64,000 nucleotides of DNA from Macrobrachium rosenbergii (GCF_040412425.1 NC_089781.1:50730727-50794726); one strand, 5' to 3'; shown: positions 1 through 11,247, counted from the first letter of the stretch. Notes: generated by a model from the letters alone, not told the origin. Program-made: numbers and translations.

Positions 1-1188
1 GAAAATCTCATAAATTCTTTAGTCAATTTGTCGGAATTTTTGCAGTTTTCTATTAGCCGTTACATAAAGTTTTATACATGAAAATGTGCGCAATTTCATG
101 TAGAATACAACAAAAAATAACTCATGGTTGTAGCTTTTATCACTCTTGACATATTTTCATATGAATCACGGTAAGTGCCAAAATTTCAACCTTCGGTCAA
201 CTTTGACCCGATCGAAATGGTCGAAAAATGCAATTGTAAGCTAAAACTCTTACATTCTAGTAATATTCAATCATTTACCTTCATTTTGCAACAAACGAGA
301 AGTCTCTAGCACAATATTTCGATTTATGGTGAATTTTTGAAAAAAAAAAAATAAAAATAAAAAAAATAAAAAATTTTCCTTATGTCCGCGGTAACTCTGC
401 TGAAAATCTTGTAAGAGCCTGACACCGTCTCTTCCAAAACACGTGTGTGTTCGTCGTCCATCGAGTAGACAAGACAACAGGAGCATCTCGTTTTCTTTCT
501 CTAAAGGAATGCGATTTCAACCATACAATATTTCCGTCTGTTTCTCCCTAACCATTGTTGTCTTGATGTATGTACAATCAGCACTACTTGCATTGCCATG
601 TAAGCATTCTAATCATGTACTCATAATGTTCCAACGAATCTTCTGTATCAGACTGTGTGTATGTTTCTGTTTGTGAAGACGCCAAACGTCTCGCCACTCC
701 GATGGACGATGAACACACGAACACACACGTGTTTGGAAGAGATGGCGTCAGGCTCTTACAATCTCAGAAATTCTTTAGTCACTTTGTCGTAATTTTTGCA
801 CAGTTTTCTATTAGCCGTTACATAAACTTTTATATATGAAAATGAGTGTAATTTCATGTAGAATACAACAGAAAATAAACTATGGTTGTAGCTTTTATTA
901 ATTTTGACATATTTTCATATAAATCACGATAAGTGCCAAAATTTCAACCTTCGGTCAACTTTGACTCGACTGAGATGGTCGAAAAATCCAATTGTAAGCT
1001 AAAACTCTTAGATTATAGTAATATTCAATCATTTACCTTCATTTTGCAACAAACGAGAAGTCTCTAGCACAATATTTCGATTTACGGTGAATTTTTTGAA
1101 AAAACTTTTTCCTTACGTCCGCGTGCGGTAACTCTGCTGAAAATCTCAGAAATTCTTTAGTCACTTTGTCATAATTTTTGCACTGTTT
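1..1188 (+). repeat. ~380-bp tandem repeat units of piggyBac origin
   Basis: At least two units of a 375-390 bp AT-rich sequence lie here, for example the segment around CAATTGTAAGCTAAAACTC at about 231 and again at about 989. The same unit occurs at 6700-7180 (reverse strand), 32530-33850 and 62175-63060, each time inside a piggyBac family element. The block therefore appears to be the subterminal array of another such element that continues to the left of the window. On the right it stops abruptly near 1188 without a TTAA terminus, so it is truncated or rearranged there. A MITE interrupts it at 410-760. No coding capacity is apparent. Confidence 0.8.
410..760. mobile_element. 351-bp MITE with ~50-bp TIRs and ATCT target duplication
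   Basis: The segment begins TGTAAGAGCCTGAC and ends with its reverse complement. The inverted similarity continues for about 50 bp, through a CTCTTCCAAA block and a run containing ACACGTGTGTGTTCG. It is flanked by ATCT at 406-409 and 761-764. Removing the insert and one ATCT restores the uninterrupted repeat unit seen in other copies. No ORF of a transposase is present, so it is non-autonomous. A 4-bp duplication is known for several DNA transposon superfamilies, and I cannot assign one. Confidence 0.85.
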
Positions 1189-2968
1189 TTAAGTGAGGAA
1201 CACTTCTGTAGTTCCTCATACAGTTTCCATATTACAGGTTAACTTGATTACAAGTGTGCAGTTGTATTACATTCAATTAAATATCTATTTTAACTTAAAC
1301 CCTCTAAGGTTTAGGTTAGTTTTCATACCTGTATATGGCTGTATTACTTATACACTGTTTGTCCTTCTGCAATGGCTAAGTGAAATTTTTAATTCCAATT
1401 GTCACGCCATTCAGACTAACTGCTATAAACTAATTTGTTTAACTAACTCAAGCGACTGTTTTATATAGCTTAGGTTAATGCTTCTAGTTTAATCTACATT
1501 AAGCTAAGAATAGAGGATTTCTTAGGAGGTTCTTGCTTAACCTATTCTAGGCTTATTTAAAACTTGAGGATATAACTTTACAGAAAATAATCCTCTTATA
1601 ATCTGGTTTTCTGTTTTATGTGGCTAAGACTACACTTTTATCTGATACAGCATTCAGCCATCGCTGTTTTAGGCTAATAGTAGCATATTCCTTAAAAACG
1701 GGTTCCTACTTAATCTGGTTAGGTTACTGCCTGTTCTAGGTTTATATCACCTTTAAGGATATAGGCTACATAAGACCCTACTAGTATGTAGCCTTACAGA
1801 CATGCTACAGAGTCTTAAAAAAAAAACAGGTTATTTTACTGAGCCTAGGATACTGTTTATATATAATCCTAGTCTTCCTTGTTCTTTCTTAACCTAGTAT
1901 AGGGTATTGCCTAATCCATATTATAGATCACTCTTAAATGTACAGGGTAGGCTATATAAAAACAGAAAACTTACTAATATGTAATCCTACAGTTAGTCTA
2001 CTATTTTTTGTCTAACCCAAGTTGTTATTTATATCCAATCCTAGGCTATTTGTCCTACTATATAAAACAGTAACTCACTAATATGTAACCTTATAGCCAG
2101 GCTATAACTTAATCTAATCTAAGCTACTGCCTAATCTGGATTATTTAATTCACAGTAACTTAAGTATATGAGTTACATAAAACACAATTAGCCTACCTTA
2201 GTATGTAGCCATTACTATTTCATCTAGTCCTAGGTTACATGGTCTAGGCTAACAATTTAGTCCAAAAAATGGGATGTTTCTTAAAAAGTTATCACTTAGC
2301 TTGATATAAGGTAATGCCTATGCTAATCCTGGTCTATTTAGCTCATGCTTAAGTGCACAGGCTTATATAAAAGGAAAGCAGTATCACTAAAGTAGTTTAA
2401 CCAGACCACTGAGCTGACTTTCAGCTCTTAAAGGAAAAAATTTATACTAATATGTAGCCTTATTGTTAGGCTATCAATATTTTGCCCAGATATTGTTATT
2501 ATCTGATCCTACGGTCCTCAGTCTAAGGTAGGCCACTTAAGGGTACATAGTCCAAGGACATAGGCTACAGACATCATCATCCACTATTAATCTAGTCTAA
2601 ATTATTGTCACTTACTGCCTAGACTATTGTAGACATCATATAATCTGAAAGGATTTTCTATATTAATAAGAAGCTGTGGAACATTTCTTTTAGTTAAAAA
2701 TTCAGTTAGAATTTAAAATAATTTTTACCTTATGAAACTAGGTAGCACTCAACATTTTACAAAACTAGGTAGGCTAGCAATCAACAAGCCAGGTTCTGGT
2801 TTTTACAAGGAAATATATCAATTCCAAAAGTTTAAAACTAAAACTTTCAACAGGAACTTAATATTAAGCACTTATCTTGCTATTTTTGAGGTTTCCATGA
2901 TCCTTGATAATGAAATCAGACAAAAAGTTTAATTTTCTCGGATCGCTGGTAACAGTGTAAACCATTCG
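1189..2968. other. AT-rich gene-free stretch with degenerate repeated words
   Basis: No credible coding region is visible. A loosely conserved phrase of the type CTAATATGTAGCCTTACAG followed by AGGCTA recurs near 1780, 1975, 2075, 2200 and 2447. This suggests an old, diverged repeat, with the words AGGCTA and CCTAGG over-represented. It could be a decayed tandem array or intronic sequence. The short ORF at 2732-2932 has no recognisable features. Confidence 0.45.
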
Positions 2969-3234
2969 CTATAGACCAAAGAGAGTTAATGGCTCCTTGG
3001 TCTTTAATGGCCCAGTTATAAACAAGAGGGCGGATGCGCAATAGTCACTTCTCTTCTTGCAGGTTCTTTTGAAAGAAAAATTGGGTTCAGCTTCACTGAA
3101 AATAAGGGAAAGTGCCCTCTTATCTTTGAGTCCATTATATACTCCATTATGTATTACAATGTTGATCATTAAGACACAATACCTGGCCAAAAGACCAACT
3201 AGAAGAGAATTCTTTGATATTAGTTTGGTCACCA

Positions 3235-3297
3235 TGGAGCTCTGGCAGACCATGGAAGGTAACTCCTTGAGGATGAAACAAGCGACTATGCTATAAA
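3235..3297. repeat. 63-bp direct repeat, left copy
   Basis: This segment (GCAGACCATGGAAGGTAAC and its continuation) recurs in the same orientation at 11248-11311 with a handful of mismatches. The two copies sit exactly at the two ends of the non-LTR retrotransposon, the left one next to its truncated RT end. It may be a piece of a 5' UTR from a second LINE copy, or a flanking duplication. The sequence alone does not decide. Confidence 0.7.
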
Positions 3298-3304
3298 AAA
3301 ACTC

Positions 3305-3556
3305 TCATAAGTATGACTTTGCCAAAGGTGCTAAGTGGTAGATCATTTCAAAACAAATATTGTCACCTCTAGGGGCAGATTTATTGATGTTCAACTGAGC
3401 AAATTTCAACTCTTCCATATTAAATTCTCTAATATAATATATATCATCTACAGTTTCAAAATTTATTGTTATTAATTCTATACTGTTTTTATTTGAGCGG
3501 AAGTGTTCATCTAAATTTCTATCACTACGGTACTTACTTTTGCTAAGTTTTCTCAT
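3305..3556 (-). pseudogene. LINE reverse transcriptase, N-terminal fragment
   Basis: The translation contains the typical lead-in to a non-LTR RT: an acidic/aromatic segment with REFNMEELKFAQLNINKSAP followed by a D-N-I-C-F-E-M-I-Y-H-L motif. This matches the region just before RT block 1-2 in I/Jockey elements. No YxDD palm follows, because the coding sequence breaks off at about 3305 next to the 63-bp repeat. It is a non-functional remnant. Confidence 0.7.
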
Positions 3557-3884
3557 ATTACATTACTTTTTTTCTTTTGGATCAACTATTCTTTTCCCAT
3601 CTTTTTTATGGCATGTCTAGGTGGTTTAACATGGGTACCATTTATTTTCCTGAATTTTTCCCATTTTTTTGTATGGGAGTATTATCTGAGAGATCTGATA
3701 TGCATTTCCTCCATGAAATAATTCTTCCTTGAATTACTTCTTTTTTAAATTTTTCAGATATTTTGTTATATAGTGGTTTTAATGTATCAATTCCTAATAA
3801 TAATATAGTTATTTTTTGTAAATTTTCTTCAAATATTGGTAATGTTTTATTTATTTTACTGAACTTCTATTCAAATTATCTAAT

Positions 3885-4779
3885 CGTCTTCTAATTTGAT
3901 GTTTTATTTTTATTAATTCTGTTAAGTTTGTCAGACCACCATGGGACTTTGTGTTTTGCTGGATGAGATTTTGATTTTGGTATTGCTTTATCAGCAGCAT
4001 TTTTAATGAAATCAACAAGAAATCTATTTTTTTCATTATGATTTTGTACATACTCAAATGGTAGGATATTCCTAGTGTGGAATTCATATAGTTCCCAATC
4101 TGCTTTATAAATGTTATACTGAGGGACATGCTTGGTGGGATTATTTTGTAATAATGAAATTAATATTGGAAAATGATCACTGGTATGCAAGTCATCAACT
4201 GTATTCCAATCCAATCTGTCAATTATGCTTGTTGTACACAGAGTTAAGTCTACTGAGGAAAAAGTTCCATGTGTTTTTGAAAAGTATGTGCTGATTTCGT
4301 TATCATTTATACAGCACATGTTGTTGAATCTATGAGTTCTTCTATTTTACTTCCTGCTCTATTTGAGTTTGTACAATTACAATCCCATATTGGGTTGTGA
4401 GTATTAAAATCACCTACTATTAATGTAGGTTCCTTGGCATTGTTAAATAATTCTTTAAGTTTATCAGTGTCGTAATTTTTATTAGGTTGGTTGTATAAAC
4501 TATAAATTACATAATCACTGTTTTTTATTCGTATTCTAATACTCAATGTTTGCAAGCCAGTAAAGTTCACAGGTACTTTGTCATAACATACTTTGTTATG
4601 TACACATAGCAGTATCTAAATTTCCTTCTTCCTCTTGTGATGTTGATGCTAAAGTATGTTTACCTATTGTTGAAATTGTTTTGTTGACATGTTGTAAACA
4701 TAATATCATTGGTTCATATTCTTTTAGTAATCGCTGCAGTTCTCCTAGGTGTAATCTGGTCTGCAGACCATTTACGTTC
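3885..4779 (-). pseudogene. LINE AP-like endonuclease domain
   Basis: Starting near 4779 the minus strand reads NVNGLQTRLHLGELQRLLKE, the usual N-terminus of LINE endonucleases. Downstream it shows LIVGDFNTHNPIWDC (the catalytic GDFN motif) and then TSDHFPI (the SDHxP motif) in another frame, so at least one frameshift lies near 4310. A segment with KVPWWSDKL, typical of the linker between endonuclease and RT, follows. The domain would nick target DNA during retrotransposition. This copy is broken by frameshifts and stops around 4570-4640. Confidence 0.8.
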
Positions 4780-5001
4780 TATTGTATAATATAGCTATTG
4801 AAAATATTATGTTATAGCAGTCGAGTTTTACTTTCTTTTTTTGTATTATCAACTTAGATTTTTTCTAATAATTTACTCACAACTTTCATTTTTTTTTTTT
4901 ATAATATACTAAGTGCTCGATGCACATGCAACCTTTTTCATGGGTACTCAAATCAGTGGTTTCTTTTTTTCTATATTTCATAAAATTTCTTATGATGTTT
5001 G

Positions 5002-6232
5002 TTAAACCACTGTTATGTTTTTGTTATCACTGCAAAATTCAATGAAACAACTGTTACATCCACATTTGTTATCATGTATATTTCTTGTTTCATTTGTTCT
5101 TGTACCATTTATTGGAGATGGAGTAATCTCTTCTCCTTTGACATAATCTATGGTATGGTTATTTTCAACTTCTTCGATATTTTGGACATCTGCTTCCATG
5201 GGTTTTCCTATTATTTTAGGGGATAAAGGTATATTCTTAGCTTGTTTTTGTTTTTATTCTTTCTTCATATCTTTTGTCTTTGGTTTAACTGATGTTGCTC
5301 TAATTATAGTTGGTTTCTTCATTTTGGGTGGTGTTTTCTCTAAGTCTCTTTTTATCTTAAATTTCTGGTCCATCACAACTTTCCTCTGCTACTTCTGTAG
5401 TAGCATCTTCTTGTGCTACTTGCATTAATACTTCATATGAATTTGATAAAATATTATCCATATCATTTGTACCTGTTTCTTTGTTTACTGCAAATTTAGT
5501 TTTCTTCTTGGGATTTTTTTTTTCTGTGTTCCGTTACTTCTATCTGTGAGCATTTCTTTTTTCATTACTGGTTTTTGTTACTGAAGAGTATGTGTGTTGC
5601 TTAGACGGATCTTGTATTCCTCTCACTTTCAGTTCCAATTTAGCTTCATTTACAGGACATCCTAGTCATTTCTTGTAAGATTTTAAATTCTGTATTGTAC
5701 ATATAAAACATGCATCCTTTGGACCTTGAGTGATGATCTTGCCCACAGTTTACACACTTTGGTCTACTACATTTCCATTGTGTGGCATGTTCGTCAGAAC
5801 CACAATAAGCACATATACGTTCATTTCGACAGTTTTTCTTCGTGTGTCCATATTTCCTACAATTTTGACATTGTAGTGGGTTTGGGACCTAAGGTCTCAA
5901 TTCTCTTTTTTGGCCTGAAATTTTTATTTTTTGGTGTAGATCTTGACCTTTAAATTTTATTTTTAAATTCTTAATACTTGATTATTCTGTTTACTTGGTA
6001 TTATGTACACCTCATAATCTTGGACTTTGGGATACTGTATCTCATTTTAAGAGAGTTCAGGAAGTACATTAGTACCCTGAATGCTGTTCATAGTGTCATG
6101 CTTCTTTACTTTTACATTCATATTATCAATACTTTCTATGGATAAATTGTCTTCAGATTTTTTTTTTTTGTGGCTTCTATAAGCCATGTTTTTATTTTTG
6201 TCTGAACAACACTTCTGTCATTGAGTGTCTTT
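5002..6232 (-). pseudogene. LINE ORF1 (gag-like), C-terminal part with three CCHC knuckles
   Basis: At about 5705-5890 the minus strand encodes CQNCRKYGHTKKNC, then CAYCGSDEHATQWKC, then CVNCGQDHHSRSKGC. These are three consecutive zinc knuckles, as in Jockey/I ORF1 nucleic-acid-binding proteins. Upstream, at 6060-6232, lies a segment with IKTWLIEATKKKK and VKKHDTMNSIQG. Downstream, near 5020, is a CGCNSCFIEFC motif at the C-terminus. A stop after LPELS and several frameshifts disable it. The reading frame at 6232 continues that of 10345-10638 if the piggyBac insert and one TTAA are removed. Confidence 0.75.
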
Positions 6233-6236
6233 TTAA

Positions 6237-7180
6237 TCCTTAAACGCTGAGCCTCTATTTACAAAAGTGTCCGCTGTATGCCTGCGGGGTTTGAGAGTTA
6301 GCGCCGAAGCGGAAAGAAAGTTTTTTAAAAAAATCACAGAACACTTAGTTTTCAAGATTAAGAGATCATTTTTGGCTCTTTTTTTCTCATTGCCTGAAGT
6401 TTAGTATTCAACCATCAGAAATTAAAAAAAATATCATTATCATATATACTGTAAATATTGGAATATATGACCGTGAAAAAAAAAATTTCATATATAATTG
6501 TATACGAATCGTGCTGTGAGCAAAACGGTTAAAGCTAATGAGTTATTTTTTTTACTTTGTATTGTACACTAAATTGCGATGATTTTGGTATATAACAAAT
6601 TGTAAAATGATCAAAGCAACACAGAGAAAATATTATCACAAAATGATGCATGAATTCGTAACGTGCGGACGTAAAAAAAAGTTTTCAAAAATTCACCATA
6701 AATCGAAATAATGTGCTAGAGACTTCCCGTTTGTTGCAAAATGAAGGTAAATGATTGAATGTTACTAGAATGTAACAATTGTAGCTTACAATTGCATTTT
6801 TTTACCATTTCGGTCGAGTCAAAGATGACCGAAGGTTGAAATTTTGGCACTTATCGTGATTTATATGAAAATATTTCAAAATTGATAAGCTACAACCATG
6901 AGTTATTTTTTGTTGTATTCTACATGAAATTGCATGCACATTTTCATGTATAAATTTTATGTAATGCCTAGTAGAAAACGGTGCAAAAATTACGACAAAG
7001 TGACTAAAGAATTTCTGAGATTTTCAGCAGAGTTAGCACGCATGGAGGTAAGGAAAAAGTTTTTTTCAAAAATTCACCATAAATTGAAATATTATGCTAG
7101 AGACTTTCCATTTGTTGCAAAATGAAGGTAAATGATTGAATATCACTAGAATGTAAGATTTTTTGCTTACTCAAAATATA
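6237..7180 (-). repeat. Subterminal repeat array and terminal unit of piggyBac copy 1
   Basis: The segment 6700-7180 is one reverse-oriented unit of the 375-bp repeat. The segment 6237-6700 is the terminal unit. It still aligns in order with the repeat (TGAAAAAAACTTT-type run, TAACTCT, TTTAGTGTACAATACAA, TAACTCATTAGCTTT) but is diverged and ends in the TIR. The array here is shorter than in the other copies. Confidence 0.7.
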
Positions 7181-7181
7181 C

Positions 7182-7220
<39 letters not shown>

Positions 7221-7307
7221 CTATATCTTCTTGTTTTTAACGTGCATTTTTTCCCATTATTATATGGGGTAAGCACGATGCCTTCTTATATATACACAAT
7301 CATACAT

Positions 7308-7343
<36 letters not shown>

Positions 7344-7389
7344 TTTTATTTTGGTACGAATACAAAACTAAAAGGAATGCAGGTGAAAA
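7181..7389. repeat. (TA)n / (CA)n microsatellite spacer within piggyBac
   Basis: Two TA runs (about 7189-7214 and 7318-7342) with a CACACA stretch between them separate the transposase end from the subterminal array. The equivalent spacer in copy 2 is at about 62050-62175. No gene is visible. Confidence 0.8.
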
Positions 7390-7689
7390 ACTTATTTTTG
7401 CATAAAACGAAATAATATACAAAACACCAATAAATACAGATATATAAAAACTTGTAATAAATATAAAATTAAATATAAAATCAATGCAGAATACTCACTC
7501 GTAATCCTGACTCTTCGTTCTTTTCTTGTTTTCTCCCTCCTCCATTGAAGAGTCTTGCATTTTTTTCCTCTCGACATGTCGAGGAATACAGGTGGAGGAG
7601 GGAGACGTTTTCTTACTGCAGATGGGCCGCCCTTTGGTGGTAATCGCTGCGCCCTCCGGTATCCCTCGGGTAGGAGCACTCCAATATAT

Positions 7690-9986
7690 GACCGCAGTGT
7701 GGTACTTACATTCACTCCCCGAACCTGCAAAGTGCTACCTTGCAGGTGCGACAGATGTACCAGGTGTCTCTTCTTCTGCCATTCATATGGCACACCCGGC
7801 ACCGTTTCTGCTTACGCCCTTCTAGGAGCTCCAGTGTGTGATCCCCTGCCTGCAGCTGACACACAGGGTCCACTACCCGACGGGACATTGGAATGTGAGG
7901 GAGGGCGGCAGCAGGGGCGGAGGCGGCATCAAGGGCGGCGGCATCATCAAGGGCAGCGGCAGCAGGGGTGGCATCATCAAGGGTGGCGTCGGCAGGAGCA
8001 GGAAGACCGAGGTTGGTGCTCCTAGCGACATCTGCCCTATCCTCTCGGGGCAGATTTGGAGCTCAGGGCAGGGGGGCGGTGTTGGAAGGCCACTCCTCAG
8101 GATTAAAGTTTATGAGGGTATTCCCAGCCACCTCGAGAAACTGGATGTGGGACAAAAATGTCCGGAACTGTACCCACAGTAGAGGATGTAGGCATTCTGG
8201 AGGGCCAACTGAAGGAGGTATTTGAGGAGCTTCTGTGTCCACCTCCTGGTTCTCCTGGCGAAGGGATAATACTGGATGAGTTGATCAAAGAGATCAACTC
8301 CTCCCATGTGCCTATTGTAGTGCCCGATGACAGTAGGCCGTTGGACACGAAACTCCTCATATGTAACTTGGCCTTGCCGACGTGTCTTCTTCCGCTGAAC
8401 TACCTCTTCTTGGATGGGCTCACATGACTGGTCGTAATCATGGGCACAAGTCAGACCCCCTTCCAACAGATGACGAAGACATCTCCCTTCTGCCGCCACT
8501 CTGTCTCTCCTCTTGCCAGATGTTGCGGGTGGCTAGCGAACCTTTTGAGGACATTCAGGGCCCCACACACCAACCAAAGGGTACCACTGATGTGCACACC
8601 TGCTTCATATAGTTCCTGGGCCAGGGATACCTACTTATAATAATTATCCATAAACAGGTGGTATCCCTGGTTACGGAAACGATCCACAAGACCAAAGACA
8701 GTGTCACGCAGAGTGGAGAGGACCCCGGAATATACAGAGAAGTCAACGACGTATCCAGTGTTGGATTCCGTAATAAAAAATAACTTCACACAATATTTCT
8801 TTGGCTTCTTGGGGTTGTACACTTTTAAGCTTAGACGTCCTTTGCATGGCATCATCCCCTCATCCAAAGAAAGGTTCTTGGAAGGAACCACGAGAAACTG
8901 GCACCGTTCACGAATGTACTCCAACACTGGGCGGACTAAGATGAGGCGATCAGGGTTATTCCGGGGTATGGCGCTTCGATTGAAGGCGTTGAAATACCTG
9001 TCCAGTGCCAGGAAACTATCACAGGGCATAATGCCGGGAACATTGGACGTACTTAAAAAAAAATTCCGACTCCAATAATGCCTGATGTCAGCAGCAGGCA
9101 TCATTCCAAAAAAAATGTGGAGCCCCAAAAAATGCGCCATGTCCGTGAGGTTGCAGCCCTGCCATCGACACGACAACGTCGTCTGCAGTTCCTCACGGCA
9201 GTACCGAGCGTAATCCGCCGTCTCTGCAACGAGGTATCCCAGCAATTCCCGCATAAGGAAGAGCTGAATGAACCCCAGTGCAGTGAGAGGCACAGGGACA
9301 GTCAGTGCAGGTGCTGCCGTGAATGGGTGCATGTTAGGTGGGGTGAGGTCCTCCAACTACCCCTCATCACTTTCGGATGAACAGCCTTCACCTAGGCTGC
9401 CACGACGTTGTGACCTTCTAAGGGCATGTGCGCGCACGACTTCACCCCCCCCCCCCCCCGGCCCATCTCCCTCACTTTCACCATCACTTTCTGTCTCGTC
9501 CCCACCAGCCACAATCGGTGCCTCCTCCTCCTCCTCAGACTCTCCCCCATAAGCACTGAAACCACTGAACTCAAGTTCACTTTCATGATGTGGCTCTCGT
9601 ACAGACATTGGGGGCAAATACTCATCATCACTGACATCGGGCGTGATGTCCTCGTCACTAGATGACCAACTGCCATCAAAATGAGGACTTTCCACCTGCT
9701 CTCGATCGAGCTCCAACAAGTATTCATCAATGTCCTTTTGTTGGAGGCCTCCCAAATGTTTACGAATGCCTCTCAGGACACCCCGATGTTTCCTAGGGGT
9801 CATAAAAGGCACAGGGTACAGCCCTTGGTCACTTTCGGCCACACGTGGCCGTACAACACGGCGTTGAAAAGATGGATCACCTTGGGTGGTTGGTCCCTCT
9901 CCAGCATCCAAGTCTAAAACGTGTCTCACACGCTCACTACTGACAGGCAATACGCGCCTTTCACGGTCCTGACGACGTTGGGACAT
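7690..9986 (-). pseudogene. piggyBac (DDE_Tnp_1_7-type) transposase, copy 1
   Basis: The ATG is at 9986. The N-terminal 209 residues are acidic and Ser/Glu-rich (SSSDEDITPDVSDDEY), as in many piggyBac transposases. A TAG at 9357-9359 interrupts the frame, which continues without a shift into the catalytic core (9356-8634). The core shows DMAHFLGLHIFFGMMP, SLDEGMMP with the first acidic residue, ITESNTGYVVDF at the second catalytic position, and FMDNYYK with the third. A second in-frame stop follows at 8631-8633. Downstream come a GLLVRTHDYDQS-region equivalent, GGVDLFDQLIQYYPFARRTR, a GC-rich low-complexity linker (7870-8010), and a C-terminal Cys-rich domain with CRVCHMNGRR and CRTCKVALCR. 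Stops and frameshifts make it inactive. Confidence 0.85.
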
Positions 9987-10240
9987 CTCTGCATACGTCC
10001 TATTGCGTCACAAACACCCTAACACTTGCGCAAGTTCGGCAAAACATGAATGCGTCGAGAAATCGCTCTGTGACGATGCGTCACTGATGCTTTGTAGTGC
10101 GAGAAGAAAGAAATTCGCGCATGCGCAGCTGGGTCACGCTTGTAAACAAAACAACAGTGTGATCCGTGAACTCCCAGCATCCCTCAAGGCGCGTGATTTA
10201 AAATTTTTTGCAAACTAGGCCTATAAGTATTTTTCTGCAA

Positions 10241-10340
10241 ATATTTAAAAAACTTTTTGTAGTCGACATATTTTACGTCCACTCGGCACCCGACAGACAA
10301 TTTTTGTCGACGTAAAATATGTCCAGTCGGCGTTAAAGGG
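10241..10340. promoter_or_regulatory. piggyBac 5' terminal region with hairpin-forming subterminal repeats
   Basis: The word GACATATTTTACGTC at about 10265 is repeated inverted as GACGTAAAATATGTC at about 10309, next to the TIR. The arms are separated by about 30 bp containing GGCACCCGACAGACAA. The same layout in decayed form begins copy 2 (57484-57570) and the MITE (32450-32535). It is probably the transposase-binding end. The palindromic arms could pair, but that is inference. Confidence 0.6.
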
Positions 10341-10344
10341 TTAA

Positions 10345-10638
10345 TAAGTTTTCCAACTTTAGGGCTGAAATTTGTTGTTCTGTTTCCGTGGTTAGAAACC
10401 ATGACCAACTTCCACTCCCAAAGAGGGAGCTGAAGTGAGTCAAGGTTGGGTCAAGATGATATTTACTTTTTTTAGGTTTGCTCTGTACTGGAGCATAGGG
10501 TTCCAGGGTAATTACACTATGATTTTTTTTAAATTTTTCTAAACAGTTGTCAGAGGAGGTTCCAGCAGTTGTCAACTGTGCCGAGTCGCTACCATCAAAG
10601 GGCCCTTGGGTACTCGAATCTTTATTTTTACCTACCAT
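10345..10638 (-). pseudogene. LINE ORF1 (gag-like), N-terminal part
   Basis: The likely start is the ATG at 10638 (MVGKNKDSSTQG). An upstream in-frame Met at 10749 exists but adds an atypical hydrophobic leader. The segment includes YHLDPTLTHFSSLFGSGSWS, typical of the N-terminus of ORF1 in arthropod I/Jockey-type elements. It ends at the TTAA where piggyBac copy 1 inserted and continues at 6232. Confidence 0.7.
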
Positions 10639-10749
10639 AAAGATTGAAGAGGGGAAAAAAAAATTAAACTGAAAACTGTACAAAGATATCATCAGCTTTT
10701 CATGGAGTTTATTCTTCCACCAATGGCACAAGTGAAAACTGACTCCCAA

Positions 10750-11247
10750 ATGTCCGCATCCCTACCCTACCCAACACGGGATGGCACAACATAGAGTGGC
10801 CCAAGTGTAAGCCAAATACGCTCGCTAGAACTGAGAGTATAACAAGAATACAATCATCCCCACCCTGATCATGTTATGGGGAAACTGGATAGAATGCCAA
10901 GAGTCCTATTCCTAGAACCAAACCCCCCTTGAATCCGCGGTCCAGCCCTACTGAATAGTTCCACCTTTGAGATATCAATCTGATATCTCCCAGGTCCGAA
11001 CATTATCGGGCAGTTGATAGTCCTACTACAGTTCCCACGACTTAGCTCTGGATATAAACCCAATCCCAGCTATGGTAACTTTTCCTATTTACCAGGTCCA
11101 ATAAATTTTACAAAAGGTGGAAAATTCCACAAAATTATTCCAAAGAAATATATAATAATATGACACTCTTGGACTCAAACCCAGGAAAAAATTCCTGGGG
11201 TTCAAGAGCCCCCTCACCACGTCAAGGTGGTCCCATTTCAAAGGGGG
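10750..11247 (-). other. Presumed 5' UTR of the LINE
   Basis: No coding region is visible. On the minus strand the segment contains CACCTTGACGTGGTGAGGGG followed by a self-complementary CCCAGGAATTTTTTCCTGGG. It lies between the 63-bp repeat and ORF1, consistent with an untranslated leader. This assignment is by position only. Confidence 0.4.

Larger units (their letters stand above)
6237..10340 (-). mobile_element. piggyBac family element, copy 1 (4.1 kb) inserted in LINE ORF1
   Basis: It is flanked by TTAA at 6233-6236 and 10341-10344. The 10340 end reads inward as CCCTTTAACGCCGACTGG. The other end reads TCCTTAAACGC, a slightly mutated form of the CCCTTAAACGC seen in sister copies. On the minus strand the order is terminal hairpin region, transposase pseudogene (9986-7690), (TA)n spacer, about one 375-bp tandem unit and a diverged terminal unit. 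Copy 2 at 57484-63487 has the same order on the plus strand. Removing the insert restores the LINE reading frame, which confirms the boundaries. Confidence 0.9.
3300..11247 (-). mobile_element. I/Jockey-group LINE, 3'-truncated, interrupted by piggyBac
   Basis: Read on the minus strand, this element has an ORF1 with three CCHC knuckles, an AP-type endonuclease and the first part of a reverse transcriptase. Recognisable coding starts at about 10638 and stops near 3305. The RT palm and everything 3' of it are missing, which is unusual for LINEs, whose losses are normally 5'. A piggyBac element at 6237-10340 splits ORF1. Several frameshifts and stops make it inactive. The family call rests on the endonuclease and knuckle signatures; I versus Jockey clade is not resolved. 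Confidence 0.75.

Noticed and set aside
1..1188. CRISPR-like or centromeric satellite interpretation of the 380-bp repeats
   Set aside because: Units are long, diverged and contiguous without spacers, and other copies are tied to piggyBac termini.
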